From JAPYTK01 sp964401935 (lineage in GTDB: Bacteria > Myxococcota_A > Polyangia > Polyangiales > Polyangiaceae): a stretch of 64,000 nt of DNA. The notes beneath the pieces were generated by a model. The model made no database searches and had not been told where the DNA came from. It saw only the letters and a list, made by a program, of their open reading frames with translations. A program made the translations under genes and the position numbers. Location: NCBI GenBank assembly GCA_964401935.1, contig CAYOAL010000038.1, positions 1 through 64,000 of the forward strand. The letters are read 5' to 3'. Every line of letters starts with the position of its first letter. Positions within the stretch are counted from its first letter, which is position 1. Below are positions 18,655 through 27,345 of this stretch, in pieces.

Positions 18655-20271
18655 TCAGGCGGTGAAGATGTCGGGCAGCGGGTTCACGGCCTGCCCGAAG
18701 TCGTAGTCGATGGCGTGCGCGGTCGACGTCTTGCCAGCGGTGGAGAGGCTCCCCCACCCAGGCTGTCCGTGGTTGAGCGGCTGGTACTGCTCGGGGGTGA
18801 GCCCGAACGCTTGCAACAGCGTCACCATGAGGCGGTTGTAAGGCACGCCCTCGATCACCGCGCCGTTGTGCTGACCAAACTTCGCGGGCTGGTTCCAGTC
18901 GATGTAGTCGATGTAACGACCGGTCTTGAAGCTGCCCCCACCGCCGCCGGCGAGGAGCGTGGGGATCGACCAGTTGAGGTGGTTGAAGCCGAGCTCGTTG
19001 CCCCACATCACCACGGAGTTGTCGAGGTAGGTCTCGCCGGTCGCGTCCTCCACCACGTCGAGCTCGGCGAGGAGGCGCGTGAAGATCTCGCTCGCGATCC
19101 AGCGATTGACGGCGAACACCCGCGCGTCGGCGGTTCCGTCGCCCCACTGGTGGGCGGCCTCGTGCCAGTCTTCGGGGTTGGGGAGCCCACCGTGCACGAA
19201 GGCCACGTCGCTGCCGCCAGCCCCCACGCCGCGCCCGATGGCCTTCCACACGTCGAGCGTCACCACCCGCGTCACGTCGCAGCGGATGGCGGCGATGATC
19301 ACGTCGACGAAGGCGGCCGCCGCGTTCTCGAGCACGGCGAGATCGAGCCCCTGCGCGGTGTCCGACGACCCCGGCGCGGTGGGCTCGCTGCAGCCCACCG
19401 AGCCGCCCGCCTCGAGGCGGAGGCGCAGCTCGGAGAGGAACTGCATGTGGCGCTCGAGCGACTGACGATCCGCGGCGCCGAGACGTCGATGGCTGCGCAC
19501 GCGTTGATAGTCCTCGTGCACACGGTCCATCAGCGCGAGGTTCGGGTGCACCGTCGGCTCCTGGGGATCGAAGGAGATGTTGCCGAAGGCCTCGTTGAAC
19601 GCGGTCAGCGGATCGGTGTGAGCCTGCACCTGTTGGATCTGCCCTCCCACGATGCCGCCGTGGGTGTAGGAGAACGTGTTGGCGCGACCGAGGCACATGT
19701 GGAGCGACCGCGTGCCGGCGGGCGGCGTCGGGTACACCGTGTTCGAGTAGGCGAGCACCTGATCGATGGTGGGGACATGCGCGATCGACGCGTCGATCTG
19801 CTCCGAGCCGGCGTAGTTGCCGAGCATGCCGCCGTGGTTGTGGTTGGTGTCGGGCAGGAAGTCGAGCCCGCGCAGGAGCAGGAGCTTGTCGAGGAACGGG
19901 TTCACCTCGGTGCCGAGCACACGCGAGACGCCCTGCTCGGCGAAGTCGGCGAGCGGTGCCCAGCGACCGGTGTAAGCGCCACCTTGGGCGTGGCTGCCGC
20001 TCGACTCGGCGAGCGGTTGGGTGAGGATGGTGGTGCCGTCGTCCTTGGCGTTGCCGGTGAGGGGACGCGCCGAGTACCCGCTGCCGTTCAGCGTCGGGTA
20101 CCAGTCGACGATGTTCTGCGTGCTGTACGACTTGATGGCGATGAAGCGCCGGGCGCCACCAGGGGCGGCCTGCGCGCCACGAGGCATCAGCGACTCCAAG
20201 AACGGGACGGCGAGCAGCGCGCCGCCGAGCCCCTGGAGAAACATCCTTCGCGATCGTCGATTCACTCTCAC
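18655..20271 (-). CDS. DUF1552 protein, Tat-exported
   Basis: A 538-residue DUF1552 protein. The N-terminus has a twin-arginine signal (RRSRRMFLQGLGGALLAVPF, cleaved near AQAAP), so it is exported folded. Family features are the initial RFIAIKSYSTQNIVDWYP, LLLLRGLDF..NHNHGG, and YLDNSVVMWGNELGFNHLNWSIPTLLAGGGGG, reminiscent of alkaline-phosphatase-fold DUF1501 proteins. DUF1552 genes are nearly always next to DUF1592-type genes, as here: its start overlaps the upstream gene's stop by 4 bp. The pair is common in Planctomycetes and myxobacteria and has no settled function. Confidence 0.9.
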   Translation of the reverse strand: MRVNRRSRRMFLQGLGGALLAVPFLESLMPRGAQAAPGGARRFIAIKSYSTQNIVDWYPTLNGSGYSARPLTGNAKDDGTTILTQPLAESSGSHAQGGAYTGRWAPLADFAEQGVSRVLGTEVNPFLDKLLLLRGLDFLPDTNHNHGGMLGNYAGSEQIDASIAHVPTIDQVLAYSNTVYPTPPAGTRSLHMCLGRANTFSYTHGGIVGGQIQQVQAHTDPLTAFNEAFGNISFDPQEPTVHPNLALMDRVHEDYQRVRSHRRLGAADRQSLERHMQFLSELRLRLEAGGSVGCSEPTAPGSSDTAQGLDLAVLENAAAAFVDVIIAAIRCDVTRVVTLDVWKAIGRGVGAGGSDVAFVHGGLPNPEDWHEAAHQWGDGTADARVFAVNRWIASEIFTRLLAELDVVEDATGETYLDNSVVMWGNELGFNHLNWSIPTLLAGGGGGSFKTGRYIDYIDWNQPAKFGQHNGAVIEGVPYNRLMVTLLQAFGLTPEQYQPLNHGQPGWGSLSTAGKTSTAHAIDYDFGQAVNPLPDIFTA

Positions 20272-22025
20272 GGTGTCTCCTCCAGGTCGGCGATGACGCG
20301 GAGCCGAAAAGACGGCTCGAGCGCGATGACCTTGAGCGCGTCGGCGAGCCCGCCGCCCCGCGTCAACGCCTCGCGCACCGCGACCATCGAGCAGCCGTCC
20401 GACGCGTCCTGTTCATGGCGACGGTAGGTAAAACGGAAGTAGTGGCGCGCGAAGCAGGTCTCCGCCTTGCCGCTCGCGGTGATCTCGTCCATCAAGGCGA
20501 GGGGGCCCGCCACCTCGAGCCGCTCGTCGGCCACACGCACGTCGGCGGTCGCGTCGACGGGAACGCTGGCGAGGACTTCGCCGTTCTCGTCGAAGATGTC
20601 CTCCACCGTGCGGAAGCGGCCGAGCCCGTCGTAGGCCTCGAGCACGAAGCCGATGGGGTTGAACTGGGCGTGGCAGGCCTGGCACTCGGGGGCCGCCGTC
20701 TTGGCGGCGAAGCGGTCGCGGGTGCTCCGCTCCGGATCCAACGGCGGCTCGGAGAGCGCGTCGGCAGGGAGCTGGTTCGGATCGGGCTGCGCGAGGGGAT
20801 CGCAGAGGATCTCTTTGCGGATGTAGGCGCCCCGCTTGAACGGGTTGGTGCGCTCGTTGGACGACACGAGGAGCGCGGCGCGCGTGAGCAGCCCGGCGCG
20901 GTCGCCGGGGAAGGTGGGATGGGTCGCGCCGCCATCCCAAGGCTCCACGCCGTAGAGGGACGCGAGCGCGGACGACTCGGTGAACACCAGATCGCTCGCG
21001 AGCATGTCCGCGTAGCTCCCCTCGGTCTCCCAGGTGTAGTGATCGGTGAGCGCCTCCACCTCCGCTCGCATCGCCTCGAAGAGTGCCTCGTCGGCCGCGA
21101 TGTCGTCGGCGAACGCTTCGAAGGCGGGGGTGCGCGCGAAGCCGGCGAACCCCTCGAGGCGGAACCACTCGGCGTAAAACCGCCTCACCGTCGCGCGCGT
21201 GCGCTCGTGGTTGAAGAGCCGCTCCACCTGGGCTTCGAAGCCCGCCTCGGTGGTCAGCTCACCGCGCTCGGCGGCGTCGAGCAGCTCGTCGTCGGGCATC
21301 GACTGCCAGAAGTGGAAGCTCAGCTTGGAGGCCACCTCATAGTCTCCGAGCCGGAGCCGGTCATCGCGCCCGTCCGGCGCGCCATCGATCTCGAAGTGGT
21401 AGTTGAACTGAGGCGACATGAGCAGCACGAACAGGAGACTGCGGAAGGTCTCGTCCACATCGCCCGCGTCGAGCTCGAGCAGTCGCGTCACCTCGTCGTC
21501 GGCGAGGGGACGGCGAAACACCCTCCGACCGAAGGTGCGAACGAACGACTCGACACAGGCCGCGTCGGGGGCCGCGTCGCCGGCGCAAGGCACGCCGAGC
21601 GCGCCGCGGAGCGCCCGGTCGTTCGAGACGAGCGCGGCCAGCGCGTCCGCGACCCCGTAATAGGTGTCGACGTGGCGCTGCGAGAGGCGCCCATCCATGT
21701 GCGAGAAGCTGTCCTCCACCTCGCCGTCGGCGGGAAACTGGCCGAGCTGCACGCTCACCGTGGCGTCGTCGATGGCCTGACCGAACAGGTCGCGGAGCGA
21801 GCTCTGGTACTGCCGCTGCGAGAGGCGAACGAGCGGGGTCGCGCTCGGATCGACGTTCGGGTCGCACAGGAGCGACCCGGACACGGTGGTGGGCTTTTCG
21901 CCTTCACCGCCGCCGATCTCGCCCACGCAGCCTTGGCTCGCCGCCACCCATCCGAGCGCGCAGCACAACGACACGAGGCTGCGACCACGAGCCCGCGTCC
22001 ACCAGCGCCGCTTGGGATCCGTCAT
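20268..22025 (-). CDS. DUF1592/DUF1588/DUF1585 lipoprotein
   Basis: A 585-residue protein with a leader and lipobox-like AASQGC, then domains in the usual order: a DUF1587-like N-terminal part (RLSQRQYQSSLRDLFG), DUF1595 (FVRTFGRRVFRRPLADDEV), DUF1592 (LLMSPQFNYHFE to LSFHFWQSMPDDELL), DUF1588 (LLTRAALLVSSN.RTNPFKRGAYIRKEIL, CQACHAQFNPIGFVLEAYDGLGRF) and DUF1585 at the end (CFARHYFRFTYRR). The CQACH motif is the CxxCH form that binds heme c, although heme binding is unproven in this family. It forms a translationally coupled pair with the DUF1552 gene; their products probably work together outside the inner membrane. Confidence 0.9.
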   Translation of the reverse strand: MTDPKRRWWTRARGRSLVSLCCALGWVAASQGCVGEIGGGEGEKPTTVSGSLLCDPNVDPSATPLVRLSQRQYQSSLRDLFGQAIDDATVSVQLGQFPADGEVEDSFSHMDGRLSQRHVDTYYGVADALAALVSNDRALRGALGVPCAGDAAPDAACVESFVRTFGRRVFRRPLADDEVTRLLELDAGDVDETFRSLLFVLLMSPQFNYHFEIDGAPDGRDDRLRLGDYEVASKLSFHFWQSMPDDELLDAAERGELTTEAGFEAQVERLFNHERTRATVRRFYAEWFRLEGFAGFARTPAFEAFADDIAADEALFEAMRAEVEALTDHYTWETEGSYADMLASDLVFTESSALASLYGVEPWDGGATHPTFPGDRAGLLTRAALLVSSNERTNPFKRGAYIRKEILCDPLAQPDPNQLPADALSEPPLDPERSTRDRFAAKTAAPECQACHAQFNPIGFVLEAYDGLGRFRTVEDIFDENGEVLASVPVDATADVRVADERLEVAGPLALMDEITASGKAETCFARHYFRFTYRRHEQDASDGCSMVAVREALTRGGGLADALKVIALEPSFRLRVIADLEETP

Positions 22026-22178
22026 CGACGTGCGACGATGCAGGCTCCATGCCGCCTGCGCGGGCTCTCCAACCTGCGAGGATCACGAGCGGGCAGAGTA
22101 GCCTTGTGCTCACCACGGCTGAGACCGTTCGTCTCACGACAGGTCCCACCGAAGGCGCCCCACAGGCGCAGACCCAAC
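22026..22178. other. Intergenic region with no visible gene
   Basis: This is the 5' region of the DUF1592/DUF1552 operon. No open frame with a ribosome site or domain is visible. A promoter must lie here, but I cannot place one by eye. Confidence 0.5.
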
Positions 22179-22179
22179 G

Positions 22180-22214
22180 AAAAAAGCGGGGCCGCCCCGA
22201 AGGACGGCCCCGCT
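22180..22214 (-). terminator. Intrinsic terminator of the Lys-rich protein gene
   Basis: On the minus strand AGCGGGGCCG, a 10-nt loop and CGGCCCCGCT form a perfect 10-bp stem (22185-22214), followed directly by a run of six T (22180-22185). This is the best intrinsic terminator in the window. It sits about 125 bp past the stop of the minus-strand gene at 22340-22864. Confidence 0.8.
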
Positions 22215-22339
22215 CACGACACGACGAGGGGAGGAGAACCTAGAGAGCCTTGGGCTCTCCGGGGGGATGATGAGCTCGCGGGCCGCCGCCTCGGTGGCCA
22301 CGCGCGAGCGGTGGTGAGCGCTGGGGGCTCAGGGCCGGG

Positions 22340-22864
22340 TCAGGCGCGCTTGCCCTTGCCGCCCTTGCCCTTGTTGCCCTTGTCTTTGTCGCCCGTGCCC
22401 TTGTTGCCTTTGTCTTTGCCGTGCTTGGCGCGGGCCTCGTGGCGAGCTTCGCGAGCGACCTTGCGGACCTCCTTGGCCTCCTCGTGGGTCACCTCATCGT
22501 CGGCCGCGGCTTTCTTGGCGGCGTTTCGAATCTTGGTCGCGGCGGCCTCGTGGTCCTTCTTGAGCTCGGCCTTCTTCTCGTCGGAGAGCTTGCTCTTCTC
22601 GAGCCGCTGCGAGAGGTGCGTCTTGCTCTTGGCGAGGCGGTCCTCGATGCGCTCCATGAAGGCTTCGCCAGTCATCGGAAACTGCGCGTTGTCTTTGTCG
22701 GCGCGCTCGCGCTTCTTCTTGCCCTTGTCGGCCTTGTCCTTGTCGGTCTTGCCCTTGCTGAGCGCGACCGGCTGGTCGGGGGCGCTGGCGAGCGCGATCG
22801 CCGGCACGGCGAGCGAAACGGTGAGGGCGGCGAGGATGACGCGGAGGCGGGGGGTTGTCTTCAT
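22340..22864 (-). CDS. Lysine-rich exported protein
   Basis: A 174-residue protein with a clear signal peptide (MKTTPRLRVILAALTVSLAV, cleaved near ALASA). The mature chain is nearly all charged: KGKTDKDKADKGKKKRERADK, a helical middle (FMERIEDRLAKSKTHLSQRLEKSKLSDEKKAELKK) and a tail of KGNKG/GDKDKGNKG repeats. It is probably a disordered or coiled, highly basic cell-envelope protein, possibly binding polyanions. GAAGGAGCG nine bases before the ATG fixes the start. It is monocistronic, with its own terminator. Confidence 0.8.
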   Translation of the reverse strand: MKTTPRLRVILAALTVSLAVPAIALASAPDQPVALSKGKTDKDKADKGKKKRERADKDNAQFPMTGEAFMERIEDRLAKSKTHLSQRLEKSKLSDEKKAELKKDHEAAATKIRNAAKKAAADDEVTHEEAKEVRKVAREARHEARAKHGKDKGNKGTGDKDKGNKGKGGKGKRA

Positions 22865-23015
22865 GGGCTTTCGCTCCTTCGAGTGGGTTCGTGCTGGTTA
22901 CGAGGGGAGATGCCACGCGCCTCGGCGACGTTAAGCGCCGGCGCGTCGGAATCCTGCCCCGGGCGTGTCCCATCGAACGTGACCCCGGTCCCCGATCTGG
23001 TCATCATGCTGCACC

Positions 23016-23711
23016 ATGCGTGAGTGGAACAATGCGGCGTTCGACTCCGCCCTGAAGACGGCGGAGAAGATCGCAGGTGCCCCCCTCGGGGACGCCACCG
23101 TGCAGTGGATGCGCTGGGCGTTCATCCAGGCCTGGATGTCTCCCCATGGCTACCGCTACGAGGTGCGCCACGACGAAGCGACCATCGGACCGGTGAGCTG
23201 GGACCAGCTCGTGCGCGCCCACGCGGAGGACAAGCTCCCCCACGGCGCCGAGGCGCGGGTGGTCGGCACCTGGACGCCGGTCGCGCACCTCCTCGCGGGA
23301 CGACGGCTCGACATGGGCGACTTCGAGTCGTCGCGGTCGTTCTTCGAGGAGGCCGACGGCCCCCAGCAGCTGGTTCAGCGGTGGCTGAGCGCCTCGACGA
23401 GGCTCCCCAACATCGACGACGCCCTCCGCCTCAAGATCGAAAGCGACGCGCGCGAGCGACGTTGGTCGCAGCGGGACGTCGTTCACACCGAGCTCCTCGC
23501 GGTGTTCGATGAGCTCGTGCTCCGATCGCGGAGCGACGCCGTGTACCGCGCGTGCCAGTTCGGCGAGCACGGGTTCGCATGCCTCCACCGAGGCGCCCTC
23601 GCGCTCGCGCTCACGTTCCACGACGAGGGCGGCAACGCCACCAAGGTGATGACGTACACCTACCGTCGCGGCGACGGCTACCGGCTCGTCTGCTCGATCC
23701 CCGCGACGTGA
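23016..23711 (+). CDS. GYF_2-like domain protein
   Basis: A 231-residue cytosolic protein. Residues 45-95 (YEVRHDEATIGPVSWDQLVRAHAEDKLPHGAEARVVGTWTPVAHL) have the pattern of the GYF_2 (DUF4339) domain: a short strand, a G-P-V/S turn, a helix ending in a gKL-like element, a strand and a W.P motif. The domain mediates protein interaction. The rest, including FDELVLRSRSDAVYRACQFGEHGFACLHRGALALALTFHDEGG, is not recognised. No signal peptide or membrane segment is visible. Confidence 0.72.
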   Translation: MREWNNAAFDSALKTAEKIAGAPLGDATVQWMRWAFIQAWMSPHGYRYEVRHDEATIGPVSWDQLVRAHAEDKLPHGAEARVVGTWTPVAHLLAGRRLDMGDFESSRSFFEEADGPQQLVQRWLSASTRLPNIDDALRLKIESDARERRWSQRDVVHTELLAVFDELVLRSRSDAVYRACQFGEHGFACLHRGALALALTFHDEGGNATKVMTYTYRRGDGYRLVCSIPAT

Positions 23712-23721
23712 GCCCAAGGTG

Positions 23722-23747
23722 CGCGCCGCGTTTCGCCGGGCGGCGCG
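23722..23747. terminator. Possible convergent terminator hairpin
   Basis: CGCGCCGC and GCGGCGCG form a perfect 8-bp stem around a 10-nt loop in the 108-bp gap between convergent genes. There is no T-run on either side, so it would have to act as a U-less hairpin or only protect the mRNA ends. Confidence 0.3.
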
Positions 23748-23819
23748 TCCGCGTCGAAGCGCGCGACGACGCTCGGTGGCCGTGCCTGGGGCGAGCTGGG
23801 GGGCGCCGTGGGGGCTTGG

Positions 23820-25703
23820 TTAGAGGCGAAGCTCTCCGCGCATGATCGCGTCGAAGCGCTCCTGGGTGAGCTCACGGTACCCGTCGTCGGCGCGGACGAA
23901 GAGGGGATCCGACACCTGGCTCGGATTTACGCCCTCGGCACGGATCTGCGTCTTCTGGATCTTGAACGTGCCCGTGGTGGCGAGAGTACGCATCACCCGC
24001 ACGAAGCGCGGCTGGGCGTAGGTAGGGAGCTCCTGCGCGGCGCGCCAGAACGCCGCCGCGTCGAAGTCGCCCTCACACACCACGGCGGCGAGGCCGGCGC
24101 GACCTTCCGCTCCGGGCACCGGAACGCTCGAGACGGTGGCCCCCGCCACTCCCGGCGCCTGCGCGACCACCGACGCGACCTCCTCGGTAGACACGTTCTC
24201 GCCCTTCCACCGATAGGTGTCGCCGATGCGATCCACGAAGTAGAAGAAGTCGTTCTCGTCGAAACGCAACAGATCGCCCGACAGGAAGAAGCGGTCGCCG
24301 CGCTCGAAGACGTCCTCGAGGACCTTCTTCTTGGTGGCCTGCTCGTCGGTGTAGCCACGAAAGTCGCCGAGCGCGCTGCGAGGTTGTGGTTTCAGCTCGA
24401 TGACGAGCTGGCCCACCTCCCCCGCCCCACACTCGACGCAAAACCCCGCCTCGTCGCGGACCAGCTCGTCGTTGTCGACGTCGTACTTCGCGAGCTTGAG
24501 CGCGCTGAAGCGACGCGCCGGGACGTGGCCGATCGAGCCGACCTTGCCGGTGAGGTTGAAGATGGCGCCGGGGGCCTCGGTCGCGCTGTAAAACTCTCGG
24601 ATCTCCGGGATGTCGAAGCGCCGCGAGAACGGCTCCCACACGTCGGGACGGAGGCCGTTCCCCACCGCGACCCGGATGCGGTTCCCGCGCTCTTCGGCGC
24701 TCGGGGGCGTGTTGAGCAGGTAGCGGCACAGCTCCCCGATGTAGAGCATCGCGGTCGCGTCGTATCGCCTCACGTCGGCCCAGAAGGCGCTGGCGCTGAA
24801 CTGATCCCGCAGCGCGATGGGGGTTCGTGAGACGAAGCACGAGCCGATCCCGATGAGGAGCGCGCTCGAGTGGTAGAGCGGGAGCACGCAGTAGAGCTTG
24901 TCTTGCGGCTGAAACCGAAACAAGAGCGAGCCGAACCCGGCACCCGCCACGAGCACCCGCGCGTGCGACACCCGGCACGGCTTGGGCAAGCCCGTGGTGC
25001 CAGAGGTGTAGATGTAAACGAAGTCGTCCCCCGCATCGACGAGCGCCGGCGTGAGCAGCTCGGCGGGGGCGCCCGCCATCTTCTCCTCGAGGTCGCCCCG
25101 CCGGTAGGTCAACACGTGCGCCACCTCGCGCATCAGCTCCTCGTTGCCTCTCACGTGTGCGGCGAGCTCCTCTTCCACCAACACCACGCGCGCCTTGGCC
25201 GCGCGCACCGCGTGGGTGAGCGGCCCACGCTCGAGGTGCCAGTTGATGAGCGCCGACACGCCTCCAAGCCTGGCGACGGCGAGGATGTTCACGATGTAGC
25301 TCGGGGAGTTCTTCCCCACGAGCGCGACGACGTCGCCGCGGCCGACCCCGAGGTCGCGGAGCACGTACGCCACCTTCGAGCTCTCGATGTCGAGCCCCGC
25401 CCAGCTCACGCGCTCGTCGCCCATCTCTACCGCGAGCGCGTGGGGTGCCTTCTTCGCGTTGTGCTGCACGAGCTTGAGGAGCGACTCGTTGCGACCCTCG
25501 CGCGCCCGAACGAGCCAGGGGAGCGCTCCTGCCACCGCCCCCGGCGCGATACGCAGCGCCGTGCCCACCAGCTCGCGAAAGTCGTCGTCGGTGACGCGTG
25601 CGAGGTTGTCGGTCACGGTGCCCGTGAGGGCCTTGAAGAGTTTGCTGGCCTTGCCCACCGTCACACCCATAGTCGATCGGAGCGCTGTCGGCAGCTCGGA
25701 CAC
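23820..25703 (-). CDS. FATP-type (very-)long-chain acyl-CoA synthetase
   Basis: A 627-residue ANL-superfamily enzyme. The AMP-binding motif YIYTSGTTGLPKPC, the EFYSATEAPGAIFNLTGKVGSIG region and the C-terminal DRIGDTYRWKGENVSTEEV match the FATP/SLC27 branch of very-long-chain acyl-CoA synthetases rather than ordinary FadD. FVRVMRTLATTGTFKIQKTQIR carries the C-terminal catalytic lysine. It activates fatty acids with ATP and CoA, probably at a membrane. The start is GTG at 25703, with ATG at 25670 as an alternative; neither has a strong ribosome site. It begins about 20 bp after the alkyl-DHAP-synthase-like gene and is likely the last gene of that operon, supplying activated acyl or fatty alcohol precursors. 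Confidence 0.9.
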   Translation of the reverse strand: MSELPTALRSTMGVTVGKASKLFKALTGTVTDNLARVTDDDFRELVGTALRIAPGAVAGALPWLVRAREGRNESLLKLVQHNAKKAPHALAVEMGDERVSWAGLDIESSKVAYVLRDLGVGRGDVVALVGKNSPSYIVNILAVARLGGVSALINWHLERGPLTHAVRAAKARVVLVEEELAAHVRGNEELMREVAHVLTYRRGDLEEKMAGAPAELLTPALVDAGDDFVYIYTSGTTGLPKPCRVSHARVLVAGAGFGSLLFRFQPQDKLYCVLPLYHSSALLIGIGSCFVSRTPIALRDQFSASAFWADVRRYDATAMLYIGELCRYLLNTPPSAEERGNRIRVAVGNGLRPDVWEPFSRRFDIPEIREFYSATEAPGAIFNLTGKVGSIGHVPARRFSALKLAKYDVDNDELVRDEAGFCVECGAGEVGQLVIELKPQPRSALGDFRGYTDEQATKKKVLEDVFERGDRFFLSGDLLRFDENDFFYFVDRIGDTYRWKGENVSTEEVASVVAQAPGVAGATVSSVPVPGAEGRAGLAAVVCEGDFDAAAFWRAAQELPTYAQPRFVRVMRTLATTGTFKIQKTQIRAEGVNPSQVSDPLFVRADDGYRELTQERFDAIMRGELRL

Positions 25704-25722
25704 GAGGCGTGAGCACCCACGC

Positions 25723-27345
25723 TCAGCGGCTCACGAGCACACCGGGGTTGAGGATCCCTTCGCTGTCGAGCTCGCGCTTGGCGGCCGCGAGCACGCGACC
25801 GAAGAGCTCCGGGCGCTGCCGCGCGTACCAAGGCTGGTGGTCGCGACCGACCGCGTGGTGGTGGGTGATGGTGCCCCCATGCGCGAGGAGGACCTCGGAG
25901 ACCACCCCCTTGATCTCGTCCCACTGGGCCACCTCGCTGCCCAGCCGGGCGGGCGCGATCACCGTGAAGTAGGGGGCAGCGCCGTCGGGGTACACGTGGG
26001 TGACGCGGCTCGACACCACGGCTCCGCCACACACGCGTGCCGTGGCAGCCGTGGCCGCCGCCAGCACCTCGCGGTGAAACGCCTCGAAGTCGCGCCAGAG
26101 CACCGCGGTCTCGAAGGTCTCGCTGATGAAGCCGAGTCGCACGAGCGCGTCGCGGAGGTAGGGGCCACGCAGGAACATCCGGCGCCAGCGCTCCGACGCG
26201 TCTTCGTCGTCACCGGCCTCGGCCTCGAGCGCTCCGCTCGCGAGCGCCCCCTGAGCCCGCTCGGCGCGCTCCCCCCCCGCATCGCGACAGAGCTCCTCGG
26301 CGCGAGCGAGCCAGGGGTCCATCGGGTGGTCGGCCGACTCGAACGAGACGATGAGGAAGCTGTGACTGCCGTCGCCCACGCCGTTGATGAGCGCCTCGCG
26401 TTCGTCGAGCAGGCGGCAGTTGGCAGGGAACAGCCCCGACTGGGCGAGACCCCGCGCCGCCTCCGCCCCGCGATAGAAGTTGGCGAAGCGAAAGGTCCGT
26501 GACGCGCGGAACGTGGGACGCGCTTGGAGGCGCATCCACGCCCGCGTGATGACGCCGAGCGCCCCCTCCGACCCGAGGAACAACCGATCCGGCGACGGGC
26601 CGGCCCCGGAGGCAGGGAGGCGGCGGGTCTCGAGCGTCCCGCTCGGGGTGATCACCGTCAGCGACTCGACGAGGTCGTCGATGTGCGTGTAGAGCGTGGC
26701 GAAATGCCCCCCGGCCCGGGTCGCGAGCCACCCCCCGAGCGTCGACATCTCGAACGACTGCGGATAGTGACGGAGCGTCAGGCCAGCCGGCTTGAGGGCG
26801 GCCTCGAGGGCAGGGCCGTAGGTGCCCCCCGCGATGAGCGCGGCCCGCGAGGTGACGTCGAGCTCGCGCACCCCCGAGAGCTCACGGAGATCGAGGGTGA
26901 CCACCGCGGGCACGTGATCGCGACAGCGGGGCTCCACCCCGCCCACCACCGACGACCCCCCGCCGTAGGGGATGACCGCATATTTTTGTTTCTGGCACCA
27001 TTCTAGGATGCGGACCACGTCCTCGTCGGAGCGGGGCAAGGCGACCGCGTCGGGGGCGGAGGCGAAGTCGCCCGAGAGACCGCGCACGAGATCGCGGTAG
27101 GCCTTGCCGTAGGTGTGACCTGCCCGCTCCTCCGGCGTCGTCTCGACGAGGGTGGCGAGGTCGGAGGGGATCACCGCTCGCGCCTTGGGCAGCACGAGGT
27201 CTTCGACGCGGAGCGGCTGCCGCTCGGTCACTCCGCTCGCGTCGAGCACAGACCCGAGGAGCATGCCGAGCCGTCGGCGCCCGTCCGCGCTCACCTCCGC
27301 GTCGGTGTAGCCCCAACCCCAGAAGCTGCGCTGACGGCGGCTCAG
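25723..27345 (-). CDS. Alkyldihydroxyacetonephosphate synthase-like FAD enzyme
   Basis: About 540 residues of the VAO/PCMH flavoprotein family, close to alkyl-DHAP synthase (AGPS), which swaps the acyl chain of acyl-DHAP for a fatty alcohol in ether-lipid synthesis. Evidence: the N-terminal SFWGWGYTDAE, FAD loop IPYGGGSSVVGGVE, STLGGWLATRAGGHFATLYTHIDDLVESL, GSEGALGVITRAWM and the active-site HHH in TITHHHAVGRDHQPWY. The conserved FWGWG block begins right after the upstream stop and no ATG, GTG or TTG precedes it in frame nearby. I therefore propose a CTG start at 27345 that overlaps the porin stop (CTGA). A GTG at 27294 would cut off the FWGWGY motif. Confidence 0.82.
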   Translation of the reverse strand: MSRRQRSFWGWGYTDAEVSADGRRRLGMLLGSVLDASGVTERQPLRVEDLVLPKARAVIPSDLATLVETTPEERAGHTYGKAYRDLVRGLSGDFASAPDAVALPRSDEDVVRILEWCQKQKYAVIPYGGGSSVVGGVEPRCRDHVPAVVTLDLRELSGVRELDVTSRAALIAGGTYGPALEAALKPAGLTLRHYPQSFEMSTLGGWLATRAGGHFATLYTHIDDLVESLTVITPSGTLETRRLPASGAGPSPDRLFLGSEGALGVITRAWMRLQARPTFRASRTFRFANFYRGAEAARGLAQSGLFPANCRLLDEREALINGVGDGSHSFLIVSFESADHPMDPWLARAEELCRDAGGERAERAQGALASGALEAEAGDDEDASERWRRMFLRGPYLRDALVRLGFISETFETAVLWRDFEAFHREVLAAATAATARVCGGAVVSSRVTHVYPDGAAPYFTVIAPARLGSEVAQWDEIKGVVSEVLLAHGGTITHHHAVGRDHQPWYARQRPELFGRVLAAAKRELDSEGILNPGVLVSR

